Assembly: GCF_000226095.1 (NCBI RefSeq)
Contig: NC_016474.1
Location: 1,798,001 to 1,862,000, forward strand
Reading direction: 5' to 3'
DNA: 64,000 bases
Origin: Thermothelomyces thermophilus ATCC 42464
Lineage: Eukaryota > Ascomycota > Sordariomycetes > Sordariales > Chaetomiaceae
Part shown: positions 31,510 to 43,000 of the stretch, piece after piece
Layout of the letters: each line of letters starts with the position of its first letter
Position numbering within the stretch: position 1 is the first letter of the stretch
The notes under the pieces: model-generated
Told to the model about the DNA's origin: nothing
What the model saw: the letters and a program-made list of their open reading frames with translations, nothing else
Databases searched by the model: none
Program-made: the position numbers and the translations under genes

Positions 31510-34009
31510 ATGAGATCCTTGGCCGACGCAAAGTGCGATCCCCGTCCTTGGTTCCTGCTTCTTTCATTCGCACTAACACGGACGCCAGATTTCGATGGGA
31601 GCAAACGTTCAAGGAGGGATCCAGCATCGCCGAGCTGCAGCGCGCTGTCAAGTTCAACGGTCCCAACAGCCCATGCGCGCTTGGTCTGCGGTCTATCTGC
31701 TGGAAGGCCTTCCTGCTCTGGAGGAACGCGCCCAGCGAGCAATGGCTTGAGCTGGCGCGGAAGAGTCGCGCTTCATACATTGACCTCTGCGACCAACATC
31801 TCAGGTTTATCAGGCATCCCGAGCAGCTTGCCGCCCTCACAGTCGACCCCCTTGCCGACGACCCGGACTCCCCCTGGAACGCCGTGCGCAGGGACGAGGC
31901 TGTCCGCGCCGAGATCCTGCAAGATGTTCGCAGGCTGCCCGACGAGCCCTTTTATCACGAGGAGCCCGTGCAAACCATGATACTTGACATTCTGTTCCTC
32001 TACTGCAAGCTGAATCCCGGCATCGGCGGCTATCGCCAGGGCATGCACGAGCTATTAGCCCCTATCGTTTGGGTCGTCGCCCAGGACGCCGTTGATCCGG
32101 CAACGAGTACGACAGATGATCCGGTCGACGCCATGATTGCTGAGATGCTAGATCCAGCCTTCGTCGAGCACGACGCATTTGCGCTCTTTTCCAAGCTCAT
32201 GGAGAGCGCCGGCCCTTTTTACGACGCTGAAAGCGATGCCGCATCAGATGGGCAGCAGAAAAGCACCATTATTGAGCGGAGCAAGTACATCCACGAAGTC
32301 GCTCTGATGAGAGTCGACGAGGAACTCGCGACCCATCTGCGGAATATCGAAGTCCTACCTCAGATATTTCTCATGTAAGTGCTCGCCTTCTCGCCTTGCC
32401 TTTCGGCACTCCGCGATCAGCATCCAAGGCCTCGAGGACTAACTCCAGTAGTCGGTGGATTCGACTCTTGTTTGGCAGGGAATTCGATTTTGTGCCATTG
32501 TTGATCCTCTGGGACACGCTGTTCGCGTACGATCCTACATTAGAGCTGATAGACCTCATTTGTGTCGCCATGCTTCTCAGAATCCGATGGACTTGTAAGA
32601 TCCCACTCCGTGCTTGGAATAAAACTGAATAGGGCTGACAGGGATTTGCAGTGCTCGGGGCTGATTATTCCGCTGCGCTGCAACTCATGCTGAAGTATCC
32701 AGCGCCTGCGCCCCCGCATGGTCCACATACGTTCGTCGACGACGCCATGTATCTCAGGGATCATCTCGACGCTGCTGGGGGTGTGACTTTGATCTTCAAG
32801 TATACCGGCAAGAGCCCGGCGAAAACATCAGTCACGTCGCCAGCGCCGTCACGCATTCCAACGCCATCCTTCCAGAAATTCAACAGCTTACGACAACGGA
32901 CGCTCGGTGCGAGGACTCCGCTGTCGACCTCGGCAAGAATCCTGCAGCAGCCGGGCGGTGTCGAGGCACTGTTGCAGGGTGCCGCCAAAAACATGATAGA
33001 GAGGGGAGAGAAGCTCGGTATTAACCGAGCAGTACGTGATGCCGTGGGAGAGTTTCGCCGCAACATACAAGGCTTTCAGGAATCTCGCAGTCCGAGCAGG
33101 TCGAGCCGCGGCCTGTTCGGCGAAAATAGCCCACCGTCACCGGACCACTCACTGACAATCAAGTTGATGGAGAAGAGAAATGCCCGGTTGGCCGCCATGC
33201 TGGAAGAGTCGGTCACAAATCTCAAGTTCCTGGCCTCCTCTGGTCTTGAGGGTGAAAAGGAGAAGCATCTCGAAACGATTGAGGTTGCCGCAGCCAAGAT
33301 TCAATTCGTGAAGGCTTGCCTGGAAGATGCGACGCTTGCTCTTCCCGAAGAAGACCTTCCCGCCATCAACACACTCACAATATCGAGCCCAACCGAGGTC
33401 AGCCCACCGACGGTTGCGCTCGACACCACTCCAGTCGTCATGACCTCGTCTGCCGTGGAGGAGACTAGGACGGCATTATCAACACCAGAATCCAATAAGG
33501 TCTCGATCGCCTCACCGCCAAACGACTCACGGGTCGTGCCGCCGGTTCCTCAGGCCGACGAGATGGACACCGACCGCCACCACGACGAGGAGGAGGACAC
33601 GCTACCGCCTCTGAAATCAGAGATCACCAACTCACCACCACCGCCACCATCACCGCTTCCTGTGGCCGAAGTCCTTCCGGACAGCCCGCCTGCCTCTACC
33701 CCAATACAACCACAGTCTAATGGCGCCATACCGACACGATCTACCCTCGCCCAGTCATCGTTCGCATGGATGCTCGAGCCAGACACAACCGCTTCGTCCC
33801 CACGGCCCCATTCCGCCTCCTTCTCGTCCGTCCGTCCGCCGAAAATCACCGGTGGCGTCACTCAGAGAAAACGGGTCAACTCGAGTAGGGAGCGCAATGC
33901 TTTCCTCTTTGGCGAGGTAACCACGGCTGATGGCGCCGTGATCGGCGATGGCGCGCCGCTCTCCGCTGATCACATCTTTGGGCTGCAGCCCATTCGGAAG
34001 GCGGGATGA
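31510..34009 (+). CDS. TBC-domain Rab GTPase-activating protein, TBC1D5-like
   Basis: Four exons: 31510-31532, 31589-32374, 32452-32594, 32652-34009 (769 aa). The 23-nt first exon gives MRSLADAK, joined to FRWEQTFKEG; branch CACTAAC precedes the acceptor. TBC features: GLRSICWKAFLL, the arginine-finger helix ILQDVRRL, the glutamine finger GGYRQGMHELLAPI, the helix SKYIHEVALMRVDEELATHL, then across intron 2 IRWIRLLFGREFDF, LILWDTLFAYD and CVAMLLRIRW. The insertion between YRQGM and the RWIRLLFGREF segment is as in TBC1D5. In animals TBC1D5 inactivates Rab7 at endosomes with retromer. The C-terminal ~380 residues are disordered and acidic/Pro-rich. Both catalytic fingers are present, so activity is expected. 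Confidence 0.9.
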
Positions 34010-36043
34010 GCCAATACGTAGAAAAACACGTTGTGGTATTGGTTCCGAGCTGCTGGCAGCTTTTGGAATTTATGCGTGGAAAGCGGCCCTTGCGCCGCGG
34101 AATATCTGAGATCACCGCTGTCTAAGGAGAAGTGCTCAAGGTTTTGCGAACCGACAGCTAGAGTCATGGCATGTGCAAGGGGTCGGTTGACCGCGAGCGC
34201 TGCGAACGGCCGGCTCGTGTTCACGTATACGCGGGACCGGAGCCTGCCCGTTGTCCAATTGACGCCCGGTCAGGAAGCGCAAAGGCAGATTCATAACGGC
34301 ACGAGCAGATCAACCATGGGCGTACACGCAGTGGTGAATGCTCAGACGAGATATCTATCACCTTCTCTTTTTCCCATCCCATTGGAACTGGTATGAGGCC
34401 GTGGAGCCTAAGGGGTATGCAGTGCGATGGGATGGAGGGAATACCAACGGCTCAAGAGCAAGGTGGTAAGAGCAGCAGAGAACATTACATGCCGGTCCCC
34501 AGATGAAGGCGACCCAATGCCAGCAGATGGAAGCAGTTAACAACGAGGTACACTGCGAAATAGCGATCGAACTTCAAACAGCAGCTTGACGTTTGTAATG
34601 CCTCCTTGCAGCATCCAAGTCCCGATGCCCGGCACGCCCCCCTCCCCCCTCCCCCCCCCCCAAAAAAAAATGCACGACAGCGATGCAAACCAGAGTTGTA
34701 GCGGCCATACGACAAGGTTGCCTTGAATTATTCTCGTCCGGCATAACCATTTCACCGAGTACTACACCTACTGTTTCTGGGTCAAGGCGTTCTCCCGTCG
34801 TTCACGAAAAGGAGGGCTTAGCTCATCCCCCATAGTTGGTGTATTCAAGGAAACATGATGTTCCACATCTCTAGCCGAGACACGACGGGGGCTCATCCGA
34901 GCCCAAATGAAGGGAAGGAGTGTGAACCGGCCTCTCGGGTTCGGAGGGACGGAAACGGGTGAAACAATGTTTGGGTGGGGAGGAAAACATATGTCGGTGG
35001 CGCCATCATCATTTGATGTCTCGTGATGTCCCGTGATGTCCCCTGGAAACAGCAAGCCGGGCCTGGCGCGGCGTCGTCTAATTCTCAACTGATCACTATA
35101 TCACAGCCTTTGTGTGCATCGTGCAAGGCAGTCCTAGCCTACGGATCCGGCCACCCTGTTCAGTAACTGGGAGGAAACGTCTTGTTATTTTGCCCGCGCT
35201 GTTTGAGAGCCCGGATTTGAAACGCAGCGGCCATAAGCAGCTAGGTTCCTCCGAGCAAAGGTACTGGGACCATACGGAAAGGCTGAGAAGAAACCCGGGA
35301 GCCGGAAAGCGAGCGCTTCCTCCGAAACCTCTCCCATCCAATGCTAGGGGTTATTCCGCAACCAACTGGGCCTTAACCAAGAACTTTCTTCATAACCAAG
35401 CCTCCCTGGGTTGTACAGTACAAAACACGCGAAGTTACACCATGGCACATGGTCATCTCAATCCCCGGATGGCACGAATGATTGTGAGAGCCAACGAAGG
35501 AAAACCCAAAGGCTTGGAGAAGGTCATTCCTCGGTCTTACACCCATATACGTGTCTCCAAGGATCCGACCAAGGGATCGCGTTGATGAAGGAGTACAAGG
35601 GGGCGCGGGATCGCGGCAGGGCATGACTTCGTTCGCCCCATTGTTCGCTGTCTTGCATCGATTTGGGACACATAGCAGAAGTCGAATACGACCGCCGGAA
35701 CGACCGCCGGAACGTCTATTTGCCTGCATCGAATCCAAGAAGCCAAGCTTGCAGTGGACGAGGAGCACTTTGATGATGTTCCGAGGTGCTTCCCCGTGTT
35801 TTCACAGAAATCTTGGGGCGGAACGTTACCCGAGCAGCACAATCTGGAGAACTGCATGGCTTGCTCAAGATGCGTTTAGTTCCGCATCCAGTCACCATTC
35901 AGGGTCTCCCTCCAAGCCTTGAAGGTTGCAAAGCGACGACTGGCTGTCCAAGCCCCTGGGCAGGTGCGCTCTCGGGATGACACTCTACGGCCCTCTCAAA
36001 GCGACGGGTTCCTTTGAGCCCTTCCCAGGACGGTACATACGTG

Positions 36044-36080
36044 ACACACACACACACACACACAAAAAAAAAAAAAAAAA
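36044..36080. repeat. (AC)n-(A)n microsatellite
   Basis: About ten AC units followed by seventeen A. Simple-sequence repeat in the gene-poor region. Confidence 0.95.
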
Positions 36081-36629
36081 GGTTCCGACCCATTCGTTAT
36101 GTCAGCAGCACAGCAGTCAAGCAAGGCAAGACTATCAACTATATCATGCTCTACAGTCCCGGGCCTGCCGGTTGCCGGCCGCGGGGCCAACAGCGTCAGT
36201 CGGCTCCCCGAGTCTCTCCATCCCCTAAGCATCCCATCCCATGGGACGACCTACGTACTCGAGAGAGCAGACGGGTTCTCTCCATCTGCGCGGCTGGCGG
36301 TGAACCGAGCGTCCGTCCGCACGGCAACAAGGCTTTCCGGCCGTCGACCGGTGCTCGTGCCGGGATGCTACCTTTCTCTGCGCATAACAAACATCCAATA
36401 ACGTGCTCAATCCTCCCCACCGGCAAATAGCGTGCAACGCTATGGCACACAGATGGTACGCAAAGCGTAGCAGCGGCGAGAAGCGGGCAGGCGAGCCACG
36501 CGAGGGACGGGTCTCAGTCATTGCTCTTCTGGTTCCCTTCTTTCCCCTTTAACAGAATCCTTCCAACAGCCCTATCCGAGCGCCCGTGCCGTCCACATAC
36601 GCAGTATTTACTGCGTTGGTACGGATTAG

Positions 36630-36665
36630 TGTATGTACATACATGCATACGTACATACATACATA
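36630..36665. repeat. TACA-type microsatellite with palindromic GTAC units
   Basis: Repeated ACATAC/CATAC units interrupted by GCATACGTAC. An (AT)n run follows at 36717-36733, and a CT-rich tract lies at 36841-36905. Confidence 0.85.
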
Positions 36666-37719
36666 CGGAGACCATACATACACACAACAGTTCCCTGACC
36701 CAACAAGTCGCAGTGATATACATATATATATATCCCGAGTGGCCAGGGTCAACCGGAGCAGCGCGAGCGGCAAGGACAGAAATGGAACCGACGCAGTGGA
36801 ACCGGGTCGCTTCGAGATCGTGAGAGACAGACGGAGCGCAGCCCAGCCTCTCCCTCTCTTTCTCCCTCTATCTCTCCCTCTATCTCCCTCTCCCTCTTCT
36901 CTCTTTCGCGGCTGTCATGGCCGGCAATAGTGTCGTTAATCACACTCCGCAGTATTTCTCTCCTACGCACGGGGCAGTTGGTCTCGGATCTCGGACTAAT
37001 GCCGAGTGTACGGGAACTACACTAGTGTAGACGAGAGTGGCATCTCGCGCTGATGGGTGGTCCTCTCTGCTGATTCGTCTTCTTTCCGCGACAAGTTACA
37101 TAGTACCTAGTCATTAGTGAGACCCGAAGGGGTGTTATAATAGTGTATATATGTATGTACTTGCAAGGTAGATTAGGGGACCCAAGCACTGCGTTCTCAG
37201 TAGTCTTTCTTATTTCGTCGCGTAAATAGCTCTCTTCCTCCTCAATCCGGTGAGGCCACGATAGAAACGGGCACGGATGACGGACCCGAGCCATGGTTTC
37301 ATGAGGTTCCCGCCTCTCCTTCTCTCGTGTAGCTGGATCCAGACCAACGCCTCGCCCCTCTTCTCTCTCTCTCCACCGCTCACTGTGGATTGTGTGCACT
37401 ATCACCACTTGACAGCGCTGGTGCGGCTCATTGTTGGATCCCGAGAGATCTAGCCACAGCTCGTTTCCTTCTCCCCGATTATGCGACGTGGGGAGCTGTG
37501 TCAAACAGCGGCCAAGACGCGTGTCGACACGGTGCGCATATGGGGTTGACAGGTACGTATGTACTATGGTAGGTGCTGTAGCTACTTGTGCCCACCTTGG
37601 CTCACCCCTAATTGTTTATTTATTTATTTTTAAAAAAACAAAAAAACAGATATCCGGAGATTTTAATATGTAAGCGTCCCAACCACGCGCAAAGTACGCG
37701 CCTGTTTTGGGGGAAGTCC

Positions 37720-37757
37720 TCTTTCTTTCTTTCTTTCTTTTCTTTTCTTTTTTTTTT
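37720..37757. repeat. (CTTT)n/T-rich tract
   Basis: Tandem CTTT units passing into a T run. Simple sequence, no gene nearby. Confidence 0.9.
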
Positions 37758-39331
37758 GCCTTTATAAGTGCTCTACAGCTTCATCTACAATACGTTCTTT
37801 CTCTCGGTGTTGAGCAGGTCCAGCCGTTCTTGTTGGGCAACTCGAGCCGAAAACAATCACCGGTCTCCACCGGCTAGCCAGTGGCTGGGCCTGAACCTGG
37901 GCTGGCGCGGCCCCCCCTTGTGTGGAGGAGCGCGAGTTTGCTGCTTCGGGTCATTTTGCGATCCTTCCGCCCCGTCCATCGCTCTCTCTCTCGTTCACTC
38001 ACTTTCTCTTTATTCTTCTCTCAAATGTGATAGGGCGGGGTTGTCCGCTTCAAAGGTGCGAAGGTGTGATTGACTAGGCCGGATAGAGGCATTTACGACT
38101 GGATCGCCGCAAGTGATTGGCCGGTCTGGCCTCGATGAGGATCGGACCTCCGTCCAGAAATCTGATTTTGCAAAAAGGTTGCATGAAAGCTTGTGAAGTC
38201 CCTCCCCAAAATGCTGACCCACCCCTCCTTCCTCTCCCCTCTCCCGCCCCTAACACAGTAGTGCTGTAGCTTCCATCTTGGGGGACAAGGGCACGCGCAT
38301 CCCAGATGCTAGTGTAGCAGCATAGTTATCGCGAGAAAGCCACATCGCACTGCGTGGCATGCGCTTTTCATTTCTCCTTTCTCCCCACACTCTCTTCTCA
38401 TTCGGAAATACAACTCGATTGCTTGCCTGCTCGTTTGCCCTCCCCCCCGTCCTGTTTCTCTCATACCCTGGATAAAGCTCCTCGTGCCCCAGAGGGGGTG
38501 CATGAACCTTGAGCTTCCTTTGCCCCTCATTCCGGACCAGCTTTCGTCCTCCTCCCCATGTTGATGCTGTTCCCATGTCAACAAATATCGGGCTGTTTTT
38601 TTCGCTGATGGGGTGGGAATGCAAGGGGTTGCCGAAGGCTGGGTGTCATCGCATCTCGTGGCAGGGTTTGGTGATTGGTCAATCATGCCGCCTTGAAGAG
38701 CCTACGGAGTACACTACATAGTAGGATCTGGTGGGGTTGCATCTCGTGCAAGGGGTCAGGAACCGGATCAGGCCAGGGAAGGGGGAGAGTGGAAATCGGC
38801 GAAAAGATCCACTTCGAAACAACGAACCGAATCAGCTGGAAACAGCGTGTTTCTCGCTCGGTCCGGTGGACTGGGAATGGACACTACATTATTTTTGCTT
38901 CGGTCCCTCGAGAGTAGTGTACTGTGTAGTGTATGCAAGAAAGGCACAGGGTAGGTAGTAGCCCTCTACCTTGAAACGCCCGAGGCTACACTCTCAGGTC
39001 AACGATTAGTTAGGCTAAGAATGGCTGAAAAGATGGGAATCACCCAGATTGGCGTCCAAAATCGCCTGACGCTTGACTGACTCAGGCTGTCCCTTGTCAT
39101 GACCCCCAACCTCGAGCGCTCAAGGAACTCATTTCCCGGCCACGGCCTTCTCCGAGTCCCAGGGCTGGTTGGGGGCGTCTGCGCTGTGGTCAAGGGCCGT
39201 CGGAGTTTTGTCAGTTTGGCTAGTATGTCTACGGAAGACGCAGTCGATTCCTGTCCCACTCTCGCACACACATCTCGTCACACCGCATCTCTCATCCTCC
39301 GGAGGTGGATGTATACACTACTGCGTTACGG

Positions 39332-39355
39332 ATGTATGTACGTCCGTACATACAT
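39332..39355. repeat. Palindrome, 11-bp arms with 2-base centre
   Basis: Arm ATGTATGTACG, centre TC, then its perfect reverse complement. A matching palindrome with the complementary centre GA lies at 39814-39833 (9-bp arms), so the two are in opposite orientation about 480 bp apart. Confidence 0.9.
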
Positions 39356-39973
39356 TCGTATGTGCTCTAGGCATGCTGCTCCGCGAAGCCCCGCTTATGT
39401 GAGCTGTGTGCGTACGTTGCAAGTGCGGGCCTGCCAGGGAGCAGCCTGCTGAGGTAATTGTGAGCATTTCGGGGATGCTGCTCGGCCATCGCCCGGCTCC
39501 AAACAAGTCTCGCCTTCTCAACCCGGCAGGTCCCCGACGCCCGTTCTGCGTTATCAGTCTTCCGCGGCAGATCTTCATTGTCGAAGCAAAAAGAATGATT
39601 GATAATAACAAAAAAGTCGGAATAAAAAAAGAGCATGTGGTGTAGTAAGCAGCAGACCGATGCCCCGTCCGGCAGGGCTGCATGGTCCCTTAGCTGCTGC
39701 ATCAAACCACCCCCAGCTCTGCGCATTTAATGCGGGTCCCTTGCAGCGCGAAGAATTCTCGGGTCTTGACAGGTGTGATGTGGTTGCAGAGGCCGCCTCA
39801 TCAGCTTCGTTGCGTATGTACGGACGTACATACATCATCCGTAAGGTGCTTGCAGCACTTCGTAGTTTTTGCGTACACTGCGAAGTAACTTCCGTACTTT
39901 AATTATTCCGTACTCCGTACTCCGTACACTAGAAGCTCCAATTCCAAGACACGGAAGGTGGGGTGGGTTCCCC

Positions 39974-40001
39974 GACCCTTGGGACCCTTGGGACCCTTGG
40001 G
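39974..40001. repeat. 9-bp tandem repeat, three copies
   Basis: GACCCTTGG repeated three times head-to-tail, followed by related C/G-rich sequence. Confidence 0.9.
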
Positions 40002-43000
40002 TCTCAAGTTGGGCCCCTTGGGGGTCCCGAGAAGGTACCTGAGGCAATTGAAGAAACGGCGGGGACCACCTACTATGATGGTTATCGGGCTCGAGTTGGG
40101 GAGCGAAACCTTGTCTTTCGTGGGCCCCTGCTCGGCTTCCAAAATTGGAAATGATCTGGCCTCTCTCCCACGAAGAAGGAAGCTGACTCCGCGGCAAGAA
40201 GCTCTACACTCAGCATACGCTACTGCGAGGGCACGCACAATCTGCGTAGTGCACCTCGGCACACTAGTTTAATGAGACGTTTGAGCTCAAAACACCAACT
40301 TCTACGTAGGGCTAAGCTCGCGGCCGCATTCGCCGAGGCACATAGGGGCGATGAAACAAGCGGCTGCACCCTTCACACGTGGGCCGTTATTGCTCGCTTC
40401 TCATCTCACATGGCAGAGGGGGGCCGTCGGTGAAGCAAAAATGGGAGGAGGACGCGGGCGAGAACAGAGGGGTTCCGGACCACTGGGACGACCTGCTGGA
40501 GTCTTCTTGCACGACGCAACGCTCGATCAGGCGGGGCCCGGCAGAGAAGAGGCACCACCCAGCACCTTGACGGCCGACCGACCCCACCGTTCCCGCCGAG
40601 AAACGAGGACGCATGCGTACGCAGTTATTGTAGGTACAGTACAGTACATACTGCGTACATACATAGTGGACATACACTTAAAAGGAGAGGAGGCAGAGGG
40701 AGGGTTCGACGAGTCTCGGATGATGTCCTGCTGCGCACTTGTTAAGTTTGCTGTTTGATTACTATGTAACTACTAATTACTCCGTACTCCGTAGTCTGTA
40801 CGAGAAAACTGCCTTTTTGGAAAATGATCTGGCCGTCGGTGTATTCCGTACAGTGTTGTACTGTGTAGATTGGCTTGGCTCCAGAGATCGGATCCGAAAT
40901 TGGTGGCTCTGATTCGCCAATGGCTTGCCCTACCGCGCTGCGGACGGTCGCTTCTTTGGTCGAGTTTCCCCTCGTGTTCCCACGTTGCCAAGTGTCGTCA
41001 GGAGGGTGGAGTTTGGGTTCGGATTGACGAATAACTAGTGGGACTGGATAGCAGAGCACCTTGTTTCGGGTTTCAACGCTTTTCCTCGCAAGGTCCACCC
41101 TGTGAGACATCTTGTGGCTATGTTCCAAACCGAGAGCAATCGTTCGAAAGGCAGCGGATGGGCCTCACCGAGGCACGTCACCTCGTTGGTACCTAAGCAC
41201 CTACAGTCAGAGGGGCGGATGCGATGCGGAACTGGTCCGTTTCGGCCAACGGCCAACGGCAGACGGCAGACGGAGCCATGGAGATGTTCGGATTACATAC
41301 ATAGATTCGCGGTCAGTGCAGCCTCCCACGACCCGTGATACTAGTGCACTGTACAAATCCCTGTGGTAAACGCTGAATCGGCCGATGGACTTCGAGATGC
41401 AATCGTCCTGCGCGTCGATCTATCGAGTCCCGAACGTACTTGGTGCACTGCATCCCTTACTGTGCACACTGATGTACGGAGTACTGCAGGACCTCGCGTC
41501 ATGTGTTGTAGGGAACCCTTATGGTAGCATCCTCTGCTGCCTAACACTACGTTGTACTTACTACAGTACACAAAACGTACACGCGTCGCGCGACGCGTCG
41601 GCTGTGGCGACTCCTCGGCCCTGTCCTGCCGTGCACCCCGATACAGAGAGAACAGGAGCCGTCCAGATTTGGCCTGGGGCTGGGCGAACAAACATTGTGT
41701 ATGTACTCGTCGACAAGAGGCTCAACGCCCCAGACTCGGGACACTGTGGAAGATTAGCCACTTAATCAATTCCAAGGGAAGCATGGGCTTTCTTTCTTTC
41801 TTTTTGGGGTCCAAAGCTTCTGGTGCCAACTTCTGGCTGTTTGTTTCTCGATTTGGGTTGAGAACACGCCGCTCCAAGCCCTTCACGCTCCATCATCATC
41901 ATCCATCGATGCTGCTGCACCAACCGGTCAGTGGGTTGCTTGAATGGCTGGTGCTGCAAAGACCGTGCCAGATTAGCGTGCAGAAGGAAGCCCGCATGCC
42001 TGGTTGTGCTAACCCATTTCGGATAGGTGGCTGCCTTGCGGATGCAGGGGCCGCGGCTGGAAGGGTCGGGATCCCGCTTCCCAAAGTGCATTTGTTTGTG
42101 GTAGGTTTGCGATCAGCCGCGGCGATCGAGCTATCCAGAAACGGTGCGGAATCTACACTGACAAGAAACGTCGAGGTCCCCATCCCTGCCGTTTTTCCCT
42201 GAATTGAGCAGGACAATGAAAGAGTAAACAGTGTGCCTGTGTTTGTCCTTACCGCGTAATGGCCTAAATTTATTGATCTCGAATAGGGAGGTCAGTTTAA
42301 GATCGCGGAGCCCGGTGGAGATGGCCTAAAAGCCAGACGCATAGCGTACTGTAGGGAAGGACGTTAGCTTCGTCCAAAAGAGCCAGCATACATGCATGTA
42401 TTGCACATAGTGTACGGACTACAGATTACGGATTACCCTCATGCGTCTTTTTTGCCTTTGTTCGTGCAGCTGATACCGTGCGACAGGCGGCTGTGTTGGA
42501 CGTCCGGCCCCCATAAATCCGGCTGTGTAAGTCAAGTGGCCTCGAACCTTGCGCCATCAACGCGATGCTGGCGAAGCGCGGGCCGTTGAACGCTAGAGAC
42601 GCAATTGTGTTGGGAGCTTCCGTCTTGCTCCGCGGTCCGACTCGGTCGATGATGCCACAGCCAGCAACAGCTCGGAGATCACGGCCTCCCCGTTTTTAAC
42701 CGAAAGATTACACAAAGTCAATAGGCCGATCTCTTTCTTCGCTGATCTCGTGTGGATGACCTTCCCGTGTCCCGAACGTACTCGCGTAGGCAAGGCAGCG
42801 TTCGCGATCGCTTGTTCAGGTGGATTTTGACCACACATGCTGTGGCATGGCAGATCCGCTTCCTTGAAATTCCCTGGATTATTGTATTATCTGATTTTTT
42901 CGAGTCGAAGAGAGATTGGCCAATCTCAGCTCTTGTTGTCGGAGATCTCGCTGTTACACACCCAGTCGTTGAACTGCTTCGTCCGTCCCGAGAGGGCTTT

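Noticed and set aside
35112-35585. 157-codon open frame in the gene-poor region
   Set aside because: The sequence is not recognisable and lacks splice or promoter logic; treated as chance.
36841-36905. CRISPR or long regulatory repeat array
   Set aside because: The tract is simple pyrimidine (CT) sequence without spaced repeats, and CRISPR arrays are not expected in a fungus.
41552-42202. 216-codon open frame in the gene-poor region
   Set aside because: No ATG-based start context, no recognisable motif, and it overlaps several equal antisense frames.
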